A DNA stretch of 64,000 nt from Mesorhizobium sp. INR15 (GTDB lineage: Bacteria; Pseudomonadota; Alphaproteobacteria; Rhizobiales; Rhizobiaceae). The translations under genes were made by a program, and so were the position numbers. Shown here one piece after another: positions 8,080 to 16,682 of this stretch. How positions within the stretch are numbered: the first letter of the stretch is position 1; the number at the start of each line of letters is the position of its first letter. The notes beneath the pieces are model-generated. The model made no database searches. It saw only the letters and a program-made list of their open reading frames with translations, and was not told the DNA's origin. The DNA lies in NCBI RefSeq assembly GCF_015500075.1, contig NZ_CP045496.1:1178001-1242000 (forward strand). Reading direction: 5' to 3'.

Positions 8080-8245
8080 CTTTCAGCCGCCATCTCTGTA
8101 ATCTCGCGTCAGCAATCTCGCGAAAAATCGGGACCAGGCCTCTTTCGACGAGATTTCCGCCGCATATTCGCTTTCGCTTAACCGCTTGTTTGGGCTTGCG
8201 GGGCTAAGCTCTTCCCCGACGTAAGTAAGGGGAAGTCACGGTCCT

Positions 8246-9442
8246 TTGGACATTGGTCTGTTCATAGCGCTGCTCAATCCGACGATCGCGCTCGCGCTCG
8301 GCGCGGCCTTTCTCGTGCTTTGGTCGTATCAGCGCCACCGGCCCTATCTGGCTGTGCTTGGCGCAAGCTACGCAGCCTCGGCCGTGGGTTTCCTGTTGCA
8401 ATATTTCACGTTGCCGGTGGGCATGGTGATGACCAAGCTGGTGTCCAATCTGTTCTTCACCTTCGCCGGGTGCTGTCTTTCCGGAGCGGTCGTGGCGCGC
8501 TATGGCCGCAAGGTTCCCTATGTCGGCATCGCCATCCTGGCGGCCGGTGGCCTTGGCTCATTCTGCTGGTTCATGTTCGTCGAGCCAGATCTGACCTGGC
8601 GAATCTATGCGATGAATTTCGCTTTCGGCGGCATCAGCCTGCTGGTGGCGGCCGAACTGCGCACGGTGCGCAACAATGGCCCGACCGAAATGATCCTGTT
8701 CGTGCTGTCGTTGATCTCAGGGGTCAACTTCTTCATACGGACTACCATCATCGTCACCATGCACGGGCCGTTCACGAACTATGACGGGTTTTATGGCTCG
8801 TCCTACTGGACGACGGCGCTGCTGTCGCACGCGCTGTTGTCCTTGCTCATCGCGCTCTGCCTGTTCACCGCCGCGGCACTCGACGTGATGAAGGCGCTGA
8901 AGACCGAGACCTATACCGATCCTTTGTCGGGCCTGCTCAACAGGCGCGGCTTCGAGGAACGTGCGGTATCTCTCCTGCATCGTTGCGCCACGGCCAAGTT
9001 CCCGGTCGCATTGGTGCTGGCCGATCTAGATCATTTCAAGGCTCTGAACGACGTGCATGGCCATGCGGCGGGCGATCGGGTGATTGCCGATTTCGCCACC
9101 AAGCTTCGATCCGCCTGCGGCGTGCGCGGTGTGGCCGGGCGAATCGGTGGCGAGGAATTCGCCGCATTGCTGCCGCTCAGCGATCTCGCCTCGGCACGGC
9201 TGCTGGCCGAAGCGGTGCGCACGCTCTATTCAGCCGGCAGCGTCGATGGGCTGCCGCCGGGCACCAAGGTTACCGCGAGCTTCGGCGTGGCGGCGCGCAC
9301 CGGCGATGAAGGGCTGGAGCCACTGATGCGCCGCGCCGACGAGGCGCTGTACAAGGCCAAGAAGAATGGCCGCGACAGTGTCCGCCTGTCCTACGAGCGG
9401 CCGGAAGCGATGTTCGTTCATGAACCATCCAAGACCGGCTGA
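8246..9442 (+). CDS. Membrane-bound GGDEF diguanylate cyclase (first of tandem pair)
   Basis: 398 residues. The N-terminal half (about 1-215) has six to seven hydrophobic helices and no recognisable sensor domain beyond that. The C-terminal half is a GGDEF domain: DPLSGLLNRRGFEER, LADLDHFKALNDVHGHAAGDRV, and the active-site RIGGEEFAALL. The GGEEF signature and the metal-binding DLDHFK are intact, so cyclic di-GMP synthesis is likely. The inhibitory RxxD I-site expected nine residues before GGEEF is absent. The start is a TTG at 8246 with an AGGGGAA stretch about 11 bases upstream. A homologous gene follows after 76 bp, suggesting tandem duplication. Confidence 0.88.
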   Translation: MDIGLFIALLNPTIALALGAAFLVLWSYQRHRPYLAVLGASYAASAVGFLLQYFTLPVGMVMTKLVSNLFFTFAGCCLSGAVVARYGRKVPYVGIAILAAGGLGSFCWFMFVEPDLTWRIYAMNFAFGGISLLVAAELRTVRNNGPTEMILFVLSLISGVNFFIRTTIIVTMHGPFTNYDGFYGSSYWTTALLSHALLSLLIALCLFTAAALDVMKALKTETYTDPLSGLLNRRGFEERAVSLLHRCATAKFPVALVLADLDHFKALNDVHGHAAGDRVIADFATKLRSACGVRGVAGRIGGEEFAALLPLSDLASARLLAEAVRTLYSAGSVDGLPPGTKVTASFGVAARTGDEGLEPLMRRADEALYKAKKNGRDSVRLSYERPEAMFVHEPSKTG

Positions 9443-9518
9443 CCTCTTGCGGCAGGCCCGCTGTTAACGTCTTTTTCGCCCGTCGATGTTTTGGTATCGC
9501 CCAGGAGTGCGAAACCAG

Positions 9519-10742
9519 ATGGGCAGCGCGAACTTCATCCTGTTGATCAACCTGTCGGTTGCCGGGCTGCTGGCCGCGGCCTTCCTGACGATTGCCGTCT
9601 ATAATGTCGGCCGCGCCTCGGCGCGCTGGCTGGCTTTTGGCTATCTCCTCGGCATGGTCTATTGCGCCATCGAGTTCAGCATCCCGGCCTTCGACAATGC
9701 CCGGCCCATGGTCGTCGCGGCCTTTGCCGTCTTTCTCGGCGCGACAGTCGCTTTCAACGCTGGTGTTGCGCATAAATACGCCGTCGCGCCGCCCTGGCCG
9801 GCGATGCTGTTCTTTCTGTTCGCCGCCACGGTCGCGGTTTACGTCGTGCAGGATCTGCCGCGCCAGTCGCTCGCACGCATGATGGTCTACCAGCTGCCCT
9901 ATGCGGTCATGCAGTTTGTCGGCCTTGGCATCGTCTGGTCGTCACGGCAGAAACGCGATCGGCTCGATCACGCCTTGATGGCGGTTCTGGCCGCCAGCGG
10001 TCTGCAGTTCGCCTCAAAGCCGTTTATCGCGCATGCGCTGGGCGGCTGGGGCGCCAATCCTCAGGCCTATATGCAGAGCAGCTATGCGCAGGTATCGCAA
10101 TCGCTGGGCACGGTCTTCGGCCTGGCTCTGGCGTTGCTGATCCTTGCCATCCTGGTGCGCGATGTGCTGGCCGAAGTGACATTGAAGTCGGAAATGGACA
10201 CACTGTCACGGCTGCTCAACCGGGGCGGGTTCGTTCGTCATGCGGAGATCGCGCTGGTCGGCGCGGTGCGCCAGGGTGTTCCGGTTGCGCTTGTCATCGC
10301 TGATCTCGACCATTTCAAGACCGTCAATGATAGTTTCGGGCACGCTTCAGGAGACCGGGTTATCGAGGTCTTCGCAGGGTTCCTGCGCGAGGCCGCGGCC
10401 GACCACCATGTCGCCGGCCGCATCGGTGGCGAGGAATTCGCCATCATCCTGCCGGGGACGAACCTTACCGCCGCCAGGCTTTTTGCCGAAGGCACGCGCA
10501 GCGCCTTTGGCGCGCTGCCCATCGAAGGGCTGCCGCGCGACAGCCGCTGCACGGCGAGTTTCGGCGTTGCCGAGTTGCAGCAGGGAGAAAGCTTCGCCAA
10601 CCTGATGCGGCGGGCGGACGAGGCGCTCTACCAGGCCAAGAATGGTGGACGCGACTGCGTGCGGATCTCGACCAGGCAGGCCGGCGCTCGGCAGCAGCCG
10701 TCGGCGCCGGGCAAACCCCAGGATCTCAACGGCAGGGACTGA
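9519..10742 (+). CDS. Membrane-bound GGDEF diguanylate cyclase (second of tandem pair)
   Basis: About 407 residues with the same plan as the gene before it: six or seven N-terminal membrane helices, then a GGDEF domain with STLLSRL-like DTLSRLLNRGGFVRH, IADLDHFKTVNDSFGHASGDRV and RIGGEEFAIILPG. The catalytic signature is intact, and again no RxxD I-site precedes it. The C-terminal AELQQGESFANLMRRADEALYQAKNGGRD is typical. I chose the ATG at 9519 because AGGAG stands 11 bases before it; an in-frame ATG at 9486 would add 11 residues. The 3' end overlaps the opposing gene by 17 bp. The two membrane halves are similar in layout but not near-identical, so any duplication is old. Confidence 0.88.
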   Translation: MGSANFILLINLSVAGLLAAAFLTIAVYNVGRASARWLAFGYLLGMVYCAIEFSIPAFDNARPMVVAAFAVFLGATVAFNAGVAHKYAVAPPWPAMLFFLFAATVAVYVVQDLPRQSLARMMVYQLPYAVMQFVGLGIVWSSRQKRDRLDHALMAVLAASGLQFASKPFIAHALGGWGANPQAYMQSSYAQVSQSLGTVFGLALALLILAILVRDVLAEVTLKSEMDTLSRLLNRGGFVRHAEIALVGAVRQGVPVALVIADLDHFKTVNDSFGHASGDRVIEVFAGFLREAAADHHVAGRIGGEEFAIILPGTNLTAARLFAEGTRSAFGALPIEGLPRDSRCTASFGVAELQQGESFANLMRRADEALYQAKNGGRDCVRISTRQAGARQQPSAPGKPQDLNGRD

Positions 10743-11088
10743 GTTCAGGCATCTCGCCGTCGGACAGCCCGTACATATAGCTGCGGCCTTTCACGAAAAC
10801 CGGCGGCCGGTAGCAATCGCTGTAGCCGGTCAGATCGTCCGATTCGTGCTCGTAGATGACCTTTGGCTGACCAGCACTTGTGTAGGCGGACAGTTCCTTG
10901 GCCAGCTTGCCTTCGCCGACGAGGATGCGCTTGTAGCCGGCGGCGCTTTCGATGACGAGATTGCCGAAGGAATCGGCGTAGACGCGGTCCTGATGACGGG
11001 CTCCGGCCAGTGCCGGTGCGGCAAAGCCGATGGCTGCCGCTGCCAAGATGATCGCTGAAAGGCGCGATCGGCCTGAATTCGAACGCAT
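10726..11088 (-). CDS. Small secreted hypothetical protein
   Basis: 120 residues with an N-terminal signal peptide (SRLSAIILAAAAIGFAAPAL, cleavage after ALA-G) and a mature part of about 90 residues. Two cysteines (YSDCYRPP and the penultimate Cys of LSPCR) could form a disulfide in the periplasm. The mature segment includes GNLVIESAAGYKRILVGEG. I do not recognise a domain. It is convergent with the second GGDEF gene and overlaps its last codons. Confidence 0.65.
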   Translation of the reverse strand: MRSNSGRSRLSAIILAAAAIGFAAPALAGARHQDRVYADSFGNLVIESAAGYKRILVGEGKLAKELSAYTSAGQPKVIYEHESDDLTGYSDCYRPPVFVKGRSYMYGLSDGEMPELSPCR

Positions 11089-11352
11089 GGCGTCCTCTCC
11101 GTGGTTGGAGGAAAGCCTCCTCGAATCAGAAATTAACCTTTTCTTAACCTTTGTTAAGAGGCTGGCGCGTTGCGCGGCGATGTCTCGTCAAACATGGTTA
11201 ATTTCCGACTGGAGGGAAAACCCGATGGCCATCATTCGGCCATGCTTGCCCGCTCCATCGCAGCCGGCGCCGAGTGGATCCAAAGGTGACGTCGGAGCAA
11301 CCTTGATCTTGGCGCGGTATCGCGGCTAGTTTGCCGCACGGGAGGACAGCAT

Positions 11353-11793
11353 ATGGCGTTAGGCCGGACGGTTTGGGTGTCCGTTTTCCCGTTGATGACT
11401 ATCGTTGCTGCCTGTGTGCCGCAGGATGGCGCGCCGAAGGCGGCCAATCCCGCTTCGCCTGCTCCCGCTCAGCAGTCCAGCGCGACCGTGGCGCCCTCGG
11501 CATCCGCGCCTTCAGCACCGGCAACCAAGATTACCACCGACCTCACCGCGCCGCGATCCACTGTGGGTAAAGCCACCTATGGCTGCGGCAATGGCAGCGC
11601 GATCACCATTCAGAATCTCGGCTCGTCGTTGCGCGTGATCGAGCCGGATGGCGCGACCGAGGAGTTCGTGGCGTCGCCCGCCAACCAGTCCAGCCGCTAC
11701 CAGGAAGCCGCCACGCATAACGCAATCGTGATCGACGGGCGTGAGGCGCTGGTGATGAAGAGGGGCTCGACGCCGCAGACCTGCAAGCGATAG
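11353..11793 (+). CDS. Putative lipoprotein with MliC-like C-terminal segment
   Basis: 146 residues. The N terminus has a lipoprotein signal ending in the lipobox TIVAAC with Cys21 as the lipidation site. Residues 22-60 are a low-complexity Ala/Pro/Ser linker, as found in envelope lipoproteins that span to the outer membrane. The remainder, YGCGNGSAITIQNLGSS to ALVMKRGSTPQTCKR, has two cysteines and an overall pattern reminiscent of membrane-bound lysozyme inhibitor (MliC) beta-barrels. That match is tentative and rests only on the Cys spacing and the Y-C opening and C ending. It has no operon partner. Confidence 0.6.
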   Translation: MALGRTVWVSVFPLMTIVAACVPQDGAPKAANPASPAPAQQSSATVAPSASAPSAPATKITTDLTAPRSTVGKATYGCGNGSAITIQNLGSSLRVIEPDGATEEFVASPANQSSRYQEAATHNAIVIDGREALVMKRGSTPQTCKR

Positions 11794-11941
11794 TGCGAAT
11801 CTCAATACAGCCGGGCTCTGGACAAGACATGCTGCACTGCAGCGATATAGAGCCGGCCTCGGCCGCCAGCCCCTAATCGATTGAAGCCCGAGCCTGTCTT
11901 TTTGTCAGACTAAATGACGTTTCCAAAACGATTTTCTGGCT

Positions 11942-11970
11942 TTGACGCGGTGCAAAAAGAGCATTAGAAA
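11942..11970 (+). promoter_or_regulatory. Candidate sigma-70 promoter of the sdh operon
   Basis: TTGACG (11942-11947), a 17-base spacer and TAGAAA (11965-11970) lie about 75 bases before sdhC. Hexamers and spacing fit the housekeeping consensus reasonably well. No transcription evidence is available. Confidence 0.45.
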
Positions 11971-12045
11971 CCGGCTGTCCGAAGTCGCAACCGGAAGCGG
12001 TAACGCCGCATTTCCACCTGAGGCTGACGCCGAACTGGGGGAGCC

Positions 12046-12465
12046 ATGAGCAAATCACCAGCCACCCGCGCCAATGCCAGACGTGAACGGCCGCTTTCGC
12101 CGCATCTCACGATCTACCGGCCGCCGATCACCATGACGATGTCGATCATCCATCGCATCACGGGTGGTGCACTCTATTTCGGCACGCTGCTGGTCGCCGT
12201 CTGGCTGATGGCGGCGGCAAGCTCGCAATCGACTTTCGATCTCGTCAACTGGGCCTTCGGCACTTGGCTCGGCCGGCTCATCCTGTTCGGCTACACCTGG
12301 GCGCTGATGCATCACATGCTGGGCGGCGTCCGGCATCTGATCTGGGACACCGGCGCCGGTCTTGAAAAGCACACGGCCTCGAAGATCGCCTGGGCTTCGC
12401 TGGCCGGCTCGATCCTTCTGACCGTGCTGATCTGGGTCGCCGGCTATATGGCGCGGGGAGCCTGA
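12046..12465 (+). CDS. sdhC: Succinate dehydrogenase cytochrome b556 subunit
   Basis: 139-residue membrane anchor of complex II. It starts with RPLSPHLTIYRPPITMTMSI, the family signature before helix I, including the Ser-Ile-x-His-Arg quinone-site segment (SIIHRITGG). Three transmembrane helices follow, with the heme-ligand region WALMHHMLGGVRHLIWDTG in helix II. A GGGGAG ribosome-binding site precedes the ATG. The stop TGA shares its last base with the first ATG of sdhD. First gene of sdhC-sdhD-sdhA-x-sdhB. Confidence 0.96.
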   Translation: MSKSPATRANARRERPLSPHLTIYRPPITMTMSIIHRITGGALYFGTLLVAVWLMAAASSQSTFDLVNWAFGTWLGRLILFGYTWALMHHMLGGVRHLIWDTGAGLEKHTASKIAWASLAGSILLTVLIWVAGYMARGA

Positions 12466-12863
12466 TGATGAGCGGCAACAAGAACGACATGCGCACGCCG
12501 CTGGCGAAAGTCCGCGGCCTCGGCTCGGCCCGCGAGGGTACGCAGCATTTCTGGCGCCAGCGCCTGACGGCGCTCGCCAACATTCCGCTTCTTCTCTTCT
12601 TCGTCGGTTTCCTCGTTGCGCTCAATGGCGCGGGCTATGCCGAGGTGCGGGCAGCACTCGCCAATCCGTTCGTGGCCCTGGTGATGGCCCTGGTGCTGAT
12701 CTCCGGGCTCACCCATATGCGGCTTGGCATGCAGGTGATCATCGAGGACTACGTGACGAGTGAAGGCCTGAAGCTGGCGACAATCGCGCTCAACACATTC
12801 TTTTGCATAGCGGTCGGCGTTGCGTCGCTCTTCGCCCTGCTCAAACTGGCATTCGGAGGCTGA
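12465..12863 (+). CDS. sdhD: Succinate dehydrogenase hydrophobic membrane anchor subunit
   Basis: 132 residues with three membrane helices. Signatures are GSAREGTQHFWRQRLTALAN before helix I, and SGLTHMRLGMQVIIEDYV in helix II, where the His and the Asp-Tyr pair belong to the heme/quinone region. Two ATGs (12465 and 12468) are possible; the first overlaps the sdhC stop by one base. The flavoprotein gene follows after four bases. Confidence 0.95.
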   Translation: MMSGNKNDMRTPLAKVRGLGSAREGTQHFWRQRLTALANIPLLLFFVGFLVALNGAGYAEVRAALANPFVALVMALVLISGLTHMRLGMQVIIEDYVTSEGLKLATIALNTFFCIAVGVASLFALLKLAFGG

Positions 12864-12867
12864 CCTC

Positions 12868-14703
12868 TTGGCCAAGGACACAAAGACCTCCAATTCGGCC
12901 GGCTATACCTATGTCGACCACAAATTCGATGTCGTGGTCGTCGGCGCCGGCGGCGCTGGCCTGCGCGCCACGCTCGGCATGGCCGAACAGGGGCTGCGCA
13001 CCGCCTGCATCACCAAGGTGTTCCCGACCCGCTCGCACACGGTGGCGGCGCAAGGCGGCATTGCCGCGTCGCTGTCCAACATGGGCCCCGATTCCTGGCA
13101 GTGGCACATGTACGACACCGTCAAGGGGTCGGACTGGCTGGGCGATGTCGACGCCATGGAATACCTGGTGCGCGAAGCGCCAGCCGCCGTCTACGAACTC
13201 GAGCACTACGGCGTGCCGTTCTCGCGTACAGAAGAGGGCAAGATCTACCAGCGGCCGTTCGGCGGACACATGATGAACTACGGCGATGGTCCGCCCGTGC
13301 AGCGCACCTGCGCCGCCGCCGACCGCACCGGCCACGCCATCCTGCACACGCTCTACGGCCAATCACTGAAGAACAACGCGCAGTTCTTCATCGAGTATTT
13401 CGCGCTCGACCTGATCATGGAACCGGACGGCACCTGCACCGGCGTCGTTGCCTGGAACCTCGATGACGGCACCATCCACCGCTTCTCGGCCAAGATGGTG
13501 GTGCTGGCGACCGGCGGTTATGGCCGCGCCTATTTCTCGGCGACCTCGGCGCATACCTGCACCGGCGACGGTGGCGGCATGGCAGCGCGCGCCGGGTTCC
13601 CGCTGCAGGACATGGAGTTCGTTCAGTTCCACCCGACCGGCATCTATGGCGCCGGCTGCCTGATCACCGAGGGCGCGCGCGGCGAGGGCGGCTATCTCGT
13701 CAACTCCGAGGGCGAGCGCTTCATGGAGCGCTACGCGCCGTCGGCCAAGGATCTCGCCTCGCGCGACGTCGTCTCGCGCTGCATGACGCTGGAAATCCGC
13801 GAAGGCCGCGGCGTCGGCAAGAACAAGGACCACATCTTCCTGCACCTCGACCATCTCGATCCGGCGGTGCTGCATGAGCGGCTGCCCGGCATTTCGGAAT
13901 CGGCGAAGATCTTCGCTGGCGTCGACCTGACCAAGGACCCGATCCCGGTGCTGCCGACCGTGCATTACAACATGGGCGGCGTGCCGACCAACTACTGGGG
14001 CGAGGTGCTGAACCCGACCACGAGGAGCCCGGACAAGGTGTCGCCCGGGCTGATGGCGGTGGGCGAAGCCGGATGCGCTTCGGTACACGGCGCCAATCGG
14101 CTGGGCTCCAACTCGCTGATCGACCTTGTGGTGTTCGGCCGCGCGGCGGCGATCCGGGCAGGCCAGGTTATCGACCGCAAGGCCTCGATCCCGGCGCCCA
14201 ACGAAGCCTCGGTCGAAAAGATCATGGATCGCTTCGACCGGCTGCGCCACGCCAACGGCTCGACGCCGACGGCGGTGTTGCGTGAGAAGATGCAGAAGGC
14301 GATGCAGGAAGACGCGGCCGTGTTCCGCACACAGGAGTCGCTTGAAAACGGCTGCAAACGCATTTCGCAGATCTGGACCGAGCTCAAGGACGTGAAAGTG
14401 TTCGACCGCTCGATGATCTGGAACTCGGATCTGGTCGAGACGCTGGAGCTGGAAAACCTGATGGCCAACGCCATCACCACTGTCTATGGCGCCGAGGCGC
14501 GCAAGGAGAGCCGGGGCGCGCATGCGCGGGAAGACTTCGCCGCCCGCGACGACAAGGTCTGGCGCAAGCATACGCTGGCGCGGCTCAGCGAAGATGGCAA
14601 GGTGACGCTCAGCTATCGCCCGGTGCACACCGAGCCGCAGCTGAAGGAAGAAGACGGCGGCATCAGCCTGGCCAAGATAGCGCCGAAAGCGCGGGTGTAT
14701 TGA
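12868..14703 (+). CDS. sdhA: Succinate dehydrogenase flavoprotein subunit
   Basis: 611 residues from a TTG start at 12868, chosen because GGAGG lies 7 bases upstream and translation from it begins MAKDTKTSNSAGYTYVDHKF, as in related proteins. The FAD-binding VVVGAGGAGLRATLG, the covalent-FAD histidine in SHTVAAQGGIAASL, the active-site HPTGIYGAGCLITEGARGEG and the C-terminal capping region are all present. It oxidises succinate to fumarate and passes electrons to SdhB. An unrelated small gene, not sdhB, follows immediately. Confidence 0.97.
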   Translation: MAKDTKTSNSAGYTYVDHKFDVVVVGAGGAGLRATLGMAEQGLRTACITKVFPTRSHTVAAQGGIAASLSNMGPDSWQWHMYDTVKGSDWLGDVDAMEYLVREAPAAVYELEHYGVPFSRTEEGKIYQRPFGGHMMNYGDGPPVQRTCAAADRTGHAILHTLYGQSLKNNAQFFIEYFALDLIMEPDGTCTGVVAWNLDDGTIHRFSAKMVVLATGGYGRAYFSATSAHTCTGDGGGMAARAGFPLQDMEFVQFHPTGIYGAGCLITEGARGEGGYLVNSEGERFMERYAPSAKDLASRDVVSRCMTLEIREGRGVGKNKDHIFLHLDHLDPAVLHERLPGISESAKIFAGVDLTKDPIPVLPTVHYNMGGVPTNYWGEVLNPTTRSPDKVSPGLMAVGEAGCASVHGANRLGSNSLIDLVVFGRAAAIRAGQVIDRKASIPAPNEASVEKIMDRFDRLRHANGSTPTAVLREKMQKAMQEDAAVFRTQESLENGCKRISQIWTELKDVKVFDRSMIWNSDLVETLELENLMANAITTVYGAEARKESRGAHAREDFAARDDKVWRKHTLARLSEDGKVTLSYRPVHTEPQLKEEDGGISLAKIAPKARVY

Positions 14704-14705
14704 CC

Positions 14706-15143
14706 ATGGCACCGGCGGCAGCGGGATATTCCGGCACGCCCCTTCCGGCCAAGCTCGGCCTGAAGGACGGCATGGTCGCTGCCTTCATCGCCTTGCCGGC
14801 GGAGCTCGATGATCTCGCTGACGCGGTCGACTTCGCCAGTCTCGATCGGCTCGCCGACTGGTCTGGGATTTCGGGCGTGCGCCAGAAATATGATGCGGTC
14901 CATGCCTTCACCCGGCAGCGCGCCGAGATCGAGGATCGTCTCGGCGATGTCGAGACGGCGATCAAGCGGGACGGCATGGTCTGGGTGTCGTGGCCGAAGA
15001 AAGCATCGAAAGTGCCGACAGATGTCACCGAACATATCGTGCGCACAGAAGCGCTTAAACTCGACCTTGTCGACGTCAAGGTCGCCGCCGTGAATGAGAT
15101 CTGGTCTGGGCTGAAGCTCGTCATCCGAAAGGACCTGAGGTAA
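14706..15143 (+). CDS. DUF3052-like small protein inserted between sdhA and sdhB
   Basis: 145 residues, soluble, no signal peptide. The opening AGYSGTPLPAKLGLKDGMVA and the later DGMVWVSWPKKASKVPTDVT resemble DUF3052 proteins of unknown function. It also has a 7-residue LDRLADW segment and a short charged helix (RQRAEIEDRLGDVE). It begins 2 bases after the sdhA stop and its TAA overlaps the sdhB ATG by one base (TAATG), so it must be co-transcribed and probably translationally coupled with sdhB. Its role in complex II, if any, is unknown. It is not SdhE (FlavWRing), whose motif is absent. Confidence 0.8.
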   Translation: MAPAAAGYSGTPLPAKLGLKDGMVAAFIALPAELDDLADAVDFASLDRLADWSGISGVRQKYDAVHAFTRQRAEIEDRLGDVETAIKRDGMVWVSWPKKASKVPTDVTEHIVRTEALKLDLVDVKVAAVNEIWSGLKLVIRKDLR

Positions 15144-15922
15144 TGGTCGAACTGACGCTCCCCAAGAATTCGCAGATCAAGGCAGGCAAGACCTGGCCGA
15201 AGCCGGATGGCGCCACCAATCTGCGGGAATACCGCATCTACCGCTGGTCGCCGGACGATGACGAGAACCCGAGCATCGACACCTATTTCGTCGACATGGA
15301 CGATTGCGGCCCGATGGTGCTCGACGCGCTGCTCTACATCAAGAACAAGATCGACCCGACGCTGACCTTGCGCCGCTCCTGCCGTGAAGGCATCTGCGGC
15401 TCCTGCGCCATGAACATCGACGGTTCCAACACGCTGGCCTGCACCAAGGGCTGCGACGACATTTCCGGCGCGGTAAAAGTCTATCCGCTGCCGCATATGC
15501 AGGTGGTCAAGGACCTGGTGCCCGACCTCACCAATTTCTACGCCCAGCATGCTTCGATCGAGCCATGGCTGAAGACGGTGTCACCGACGCCTGCCAAGGA
15601 ATGGCTACAGAGCCACGAGGACCGCGAAAAGCTCGACGGGCTCTACGAGTGCATCCTGTGCGCCTGCTGCTCGACCTCGTGCCCGAGCTACTGGTGGAAT
15701 GGCGACCGCTATCTCGGCCCGGCAACGCTCCTGCAGGCCTATCGCTGGTTGATCGACAGCCGCGATGAGGCCAAGGGCGAACGGCTCGACAATCTCGAGG
15801 ATCCGTTCCGGCTCTATCGCTGCCACACCATCATGAACTGCGCGCAAACCTGCCCCAAGGGCCTCAACCCGGCCAAGGCGATCGCGGAGATCAAGAAGAT
15901 GATGGTGGAGCGCAGGGTCTGA
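15143..15922 (+). CDS. sdhB: Succinate dehydrogenase iron-sulfur subunit
   Basis: 259 residues. Cys ligands for [2Fe-2S] are in CREGICGSCAMNIDG and NTLAC, for [4Fe-4S] in CILCACCSTSC, and for [3Fe-4S] in CHTIMNCAQTCPKGLNP. The N-terminal ferredoxin fold starts with YRIYRWSPDDDENP. It carries electrons from SdhA to the quinone at SdhCD. The start overlaps the stop of the preceding small gene. This is the last gene of the operon; the next gene begins 63 bp later. Confidence 0.97.
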   Translation: MVELTLPKNSQIKAGKTWPKPDGATNLREYRIYRWSPDDDENPSIDTYFVDMDDCGPMVLDALLYIKNKIDPTLTLRRSCREGICGSCAMNIDGSNTLACTKGCDDISGAVKVYPLPHMQVVKDLVPDLTNFYAQHASIEPWLKTVSPTPAKEWLQSHEDREKLDGLYECILCACCSTSCPSYWWNGDRYLGPATLLQAYRWLIDSRDEAKGERLDNLEDPFRLYRCHTIMNCAQTCPKGLNPAKAIAEIKKMMVERRV

Positions 15923-15985
15923 CCCAACTCGACTTCATATGTAGCGATCCTTCGCGCCCTCCAGCCCCGAAAGGATAGCCAATCC

Positions 15986-16615
15986 ATGAGCGACGACCTT
16001 CCCATCCTGTCCCCTGCCGAAGCCCGGGTGCTCGGCTGCCTGATCGAGAAGAAGGAGCTGACGCCCGACGTCTATCCGCTGTCGCTCAACGCAGCACTTG
16101 CCGCCGCCAACCAGAAGACGGCGCGCGAGCCGGTGATGGCACTGGAGCAGGTGGAGGTGCACCGGGCGTTGAAGCTGCTTGAGCAGAAGGGGCTGGTGCG
16201 GCAGATGTTCGGCTCGCGTGTCGAGCGCTACGAGCATCAGATGGCGCAGCGCTTCTCGCTGACCACGCCGCAGACCGCCCTGCTCGGCCTGCTTCTGCTG
16301 CGCGGGCCGCAGACGGCGCATGAGTTGCTGGCGCGGGCTGAGCGCATGGCGCGGTTTTCGTCGATCGAGGATTTGCGAACCGAACTGGACATGCTGATTG
16401 GCCGCCGGCCGCCGCTCATTCAGGAAATTCCGCGCGGGCCAGGCCAGCGCGAGGACCGTTACGTGCAGCTTCTCACGGGTCCGGTGGATATCGCCGCCCT
16501 TTCGGCGCAGCGGAGTGCGCCGGCCATGCCTGCTTCCGACCTGGAAGCAAGGCTGGAGGCGCTGGAGCAGGAAGTCGCGGCACTACGCGCCCGGCTTGAC
16601 GCGCTGGGCGCCTAG
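15986..16615 (+). CDS. YceH/DUF480 family winged-helix protein
   Basis: 209 residues. Two winged-helix domains are apparent: LSPAEARVLGCLIEKKELTPD with YPLSLNAALAAANQKTAREP, which is the DUF480 signature, and LTTPQTALLGLLLLRGPQTAHEL in the second half. A coiled-coil-like tail (LEARLEALEQEVAALRARLD) ends the protein. The family is linked to DNA binding but has no settled function. It follows sdhB after 63 bp on the same strand and may be co-transcribed. Confidence 0.88.
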   Translation: MSDDLPILSPAEARVLGCLIEKKELTPDVYPLSLNAALAAANQKTAREPVMALEQVEVHRALKLLEQKGLVRQMFGSRVERYEHQMAQRFSLTTPQTALLGLLLLRGPQTAHELLARAERMARFSSIEDLRTELDMLIGRRPPLIQEIPRGPGQREDRYVQLLTGPVDIAALSAQRSAPAMPASDLEARLEALEQEVAALRARLDALGA

Positions 16616-16682
16616 AGCGGCCCCTGCATCACCCCGGCGCGCGGTCGATAACGCACCGGGGGGCCTTCACAGGGATGTGGCG

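Noticed and set aside
13363..14712. A 449-codon minus-strand frame antisense to sdhA
   Set aside because: Shadow of sdhA, whose FAD motifs are unmistakable.
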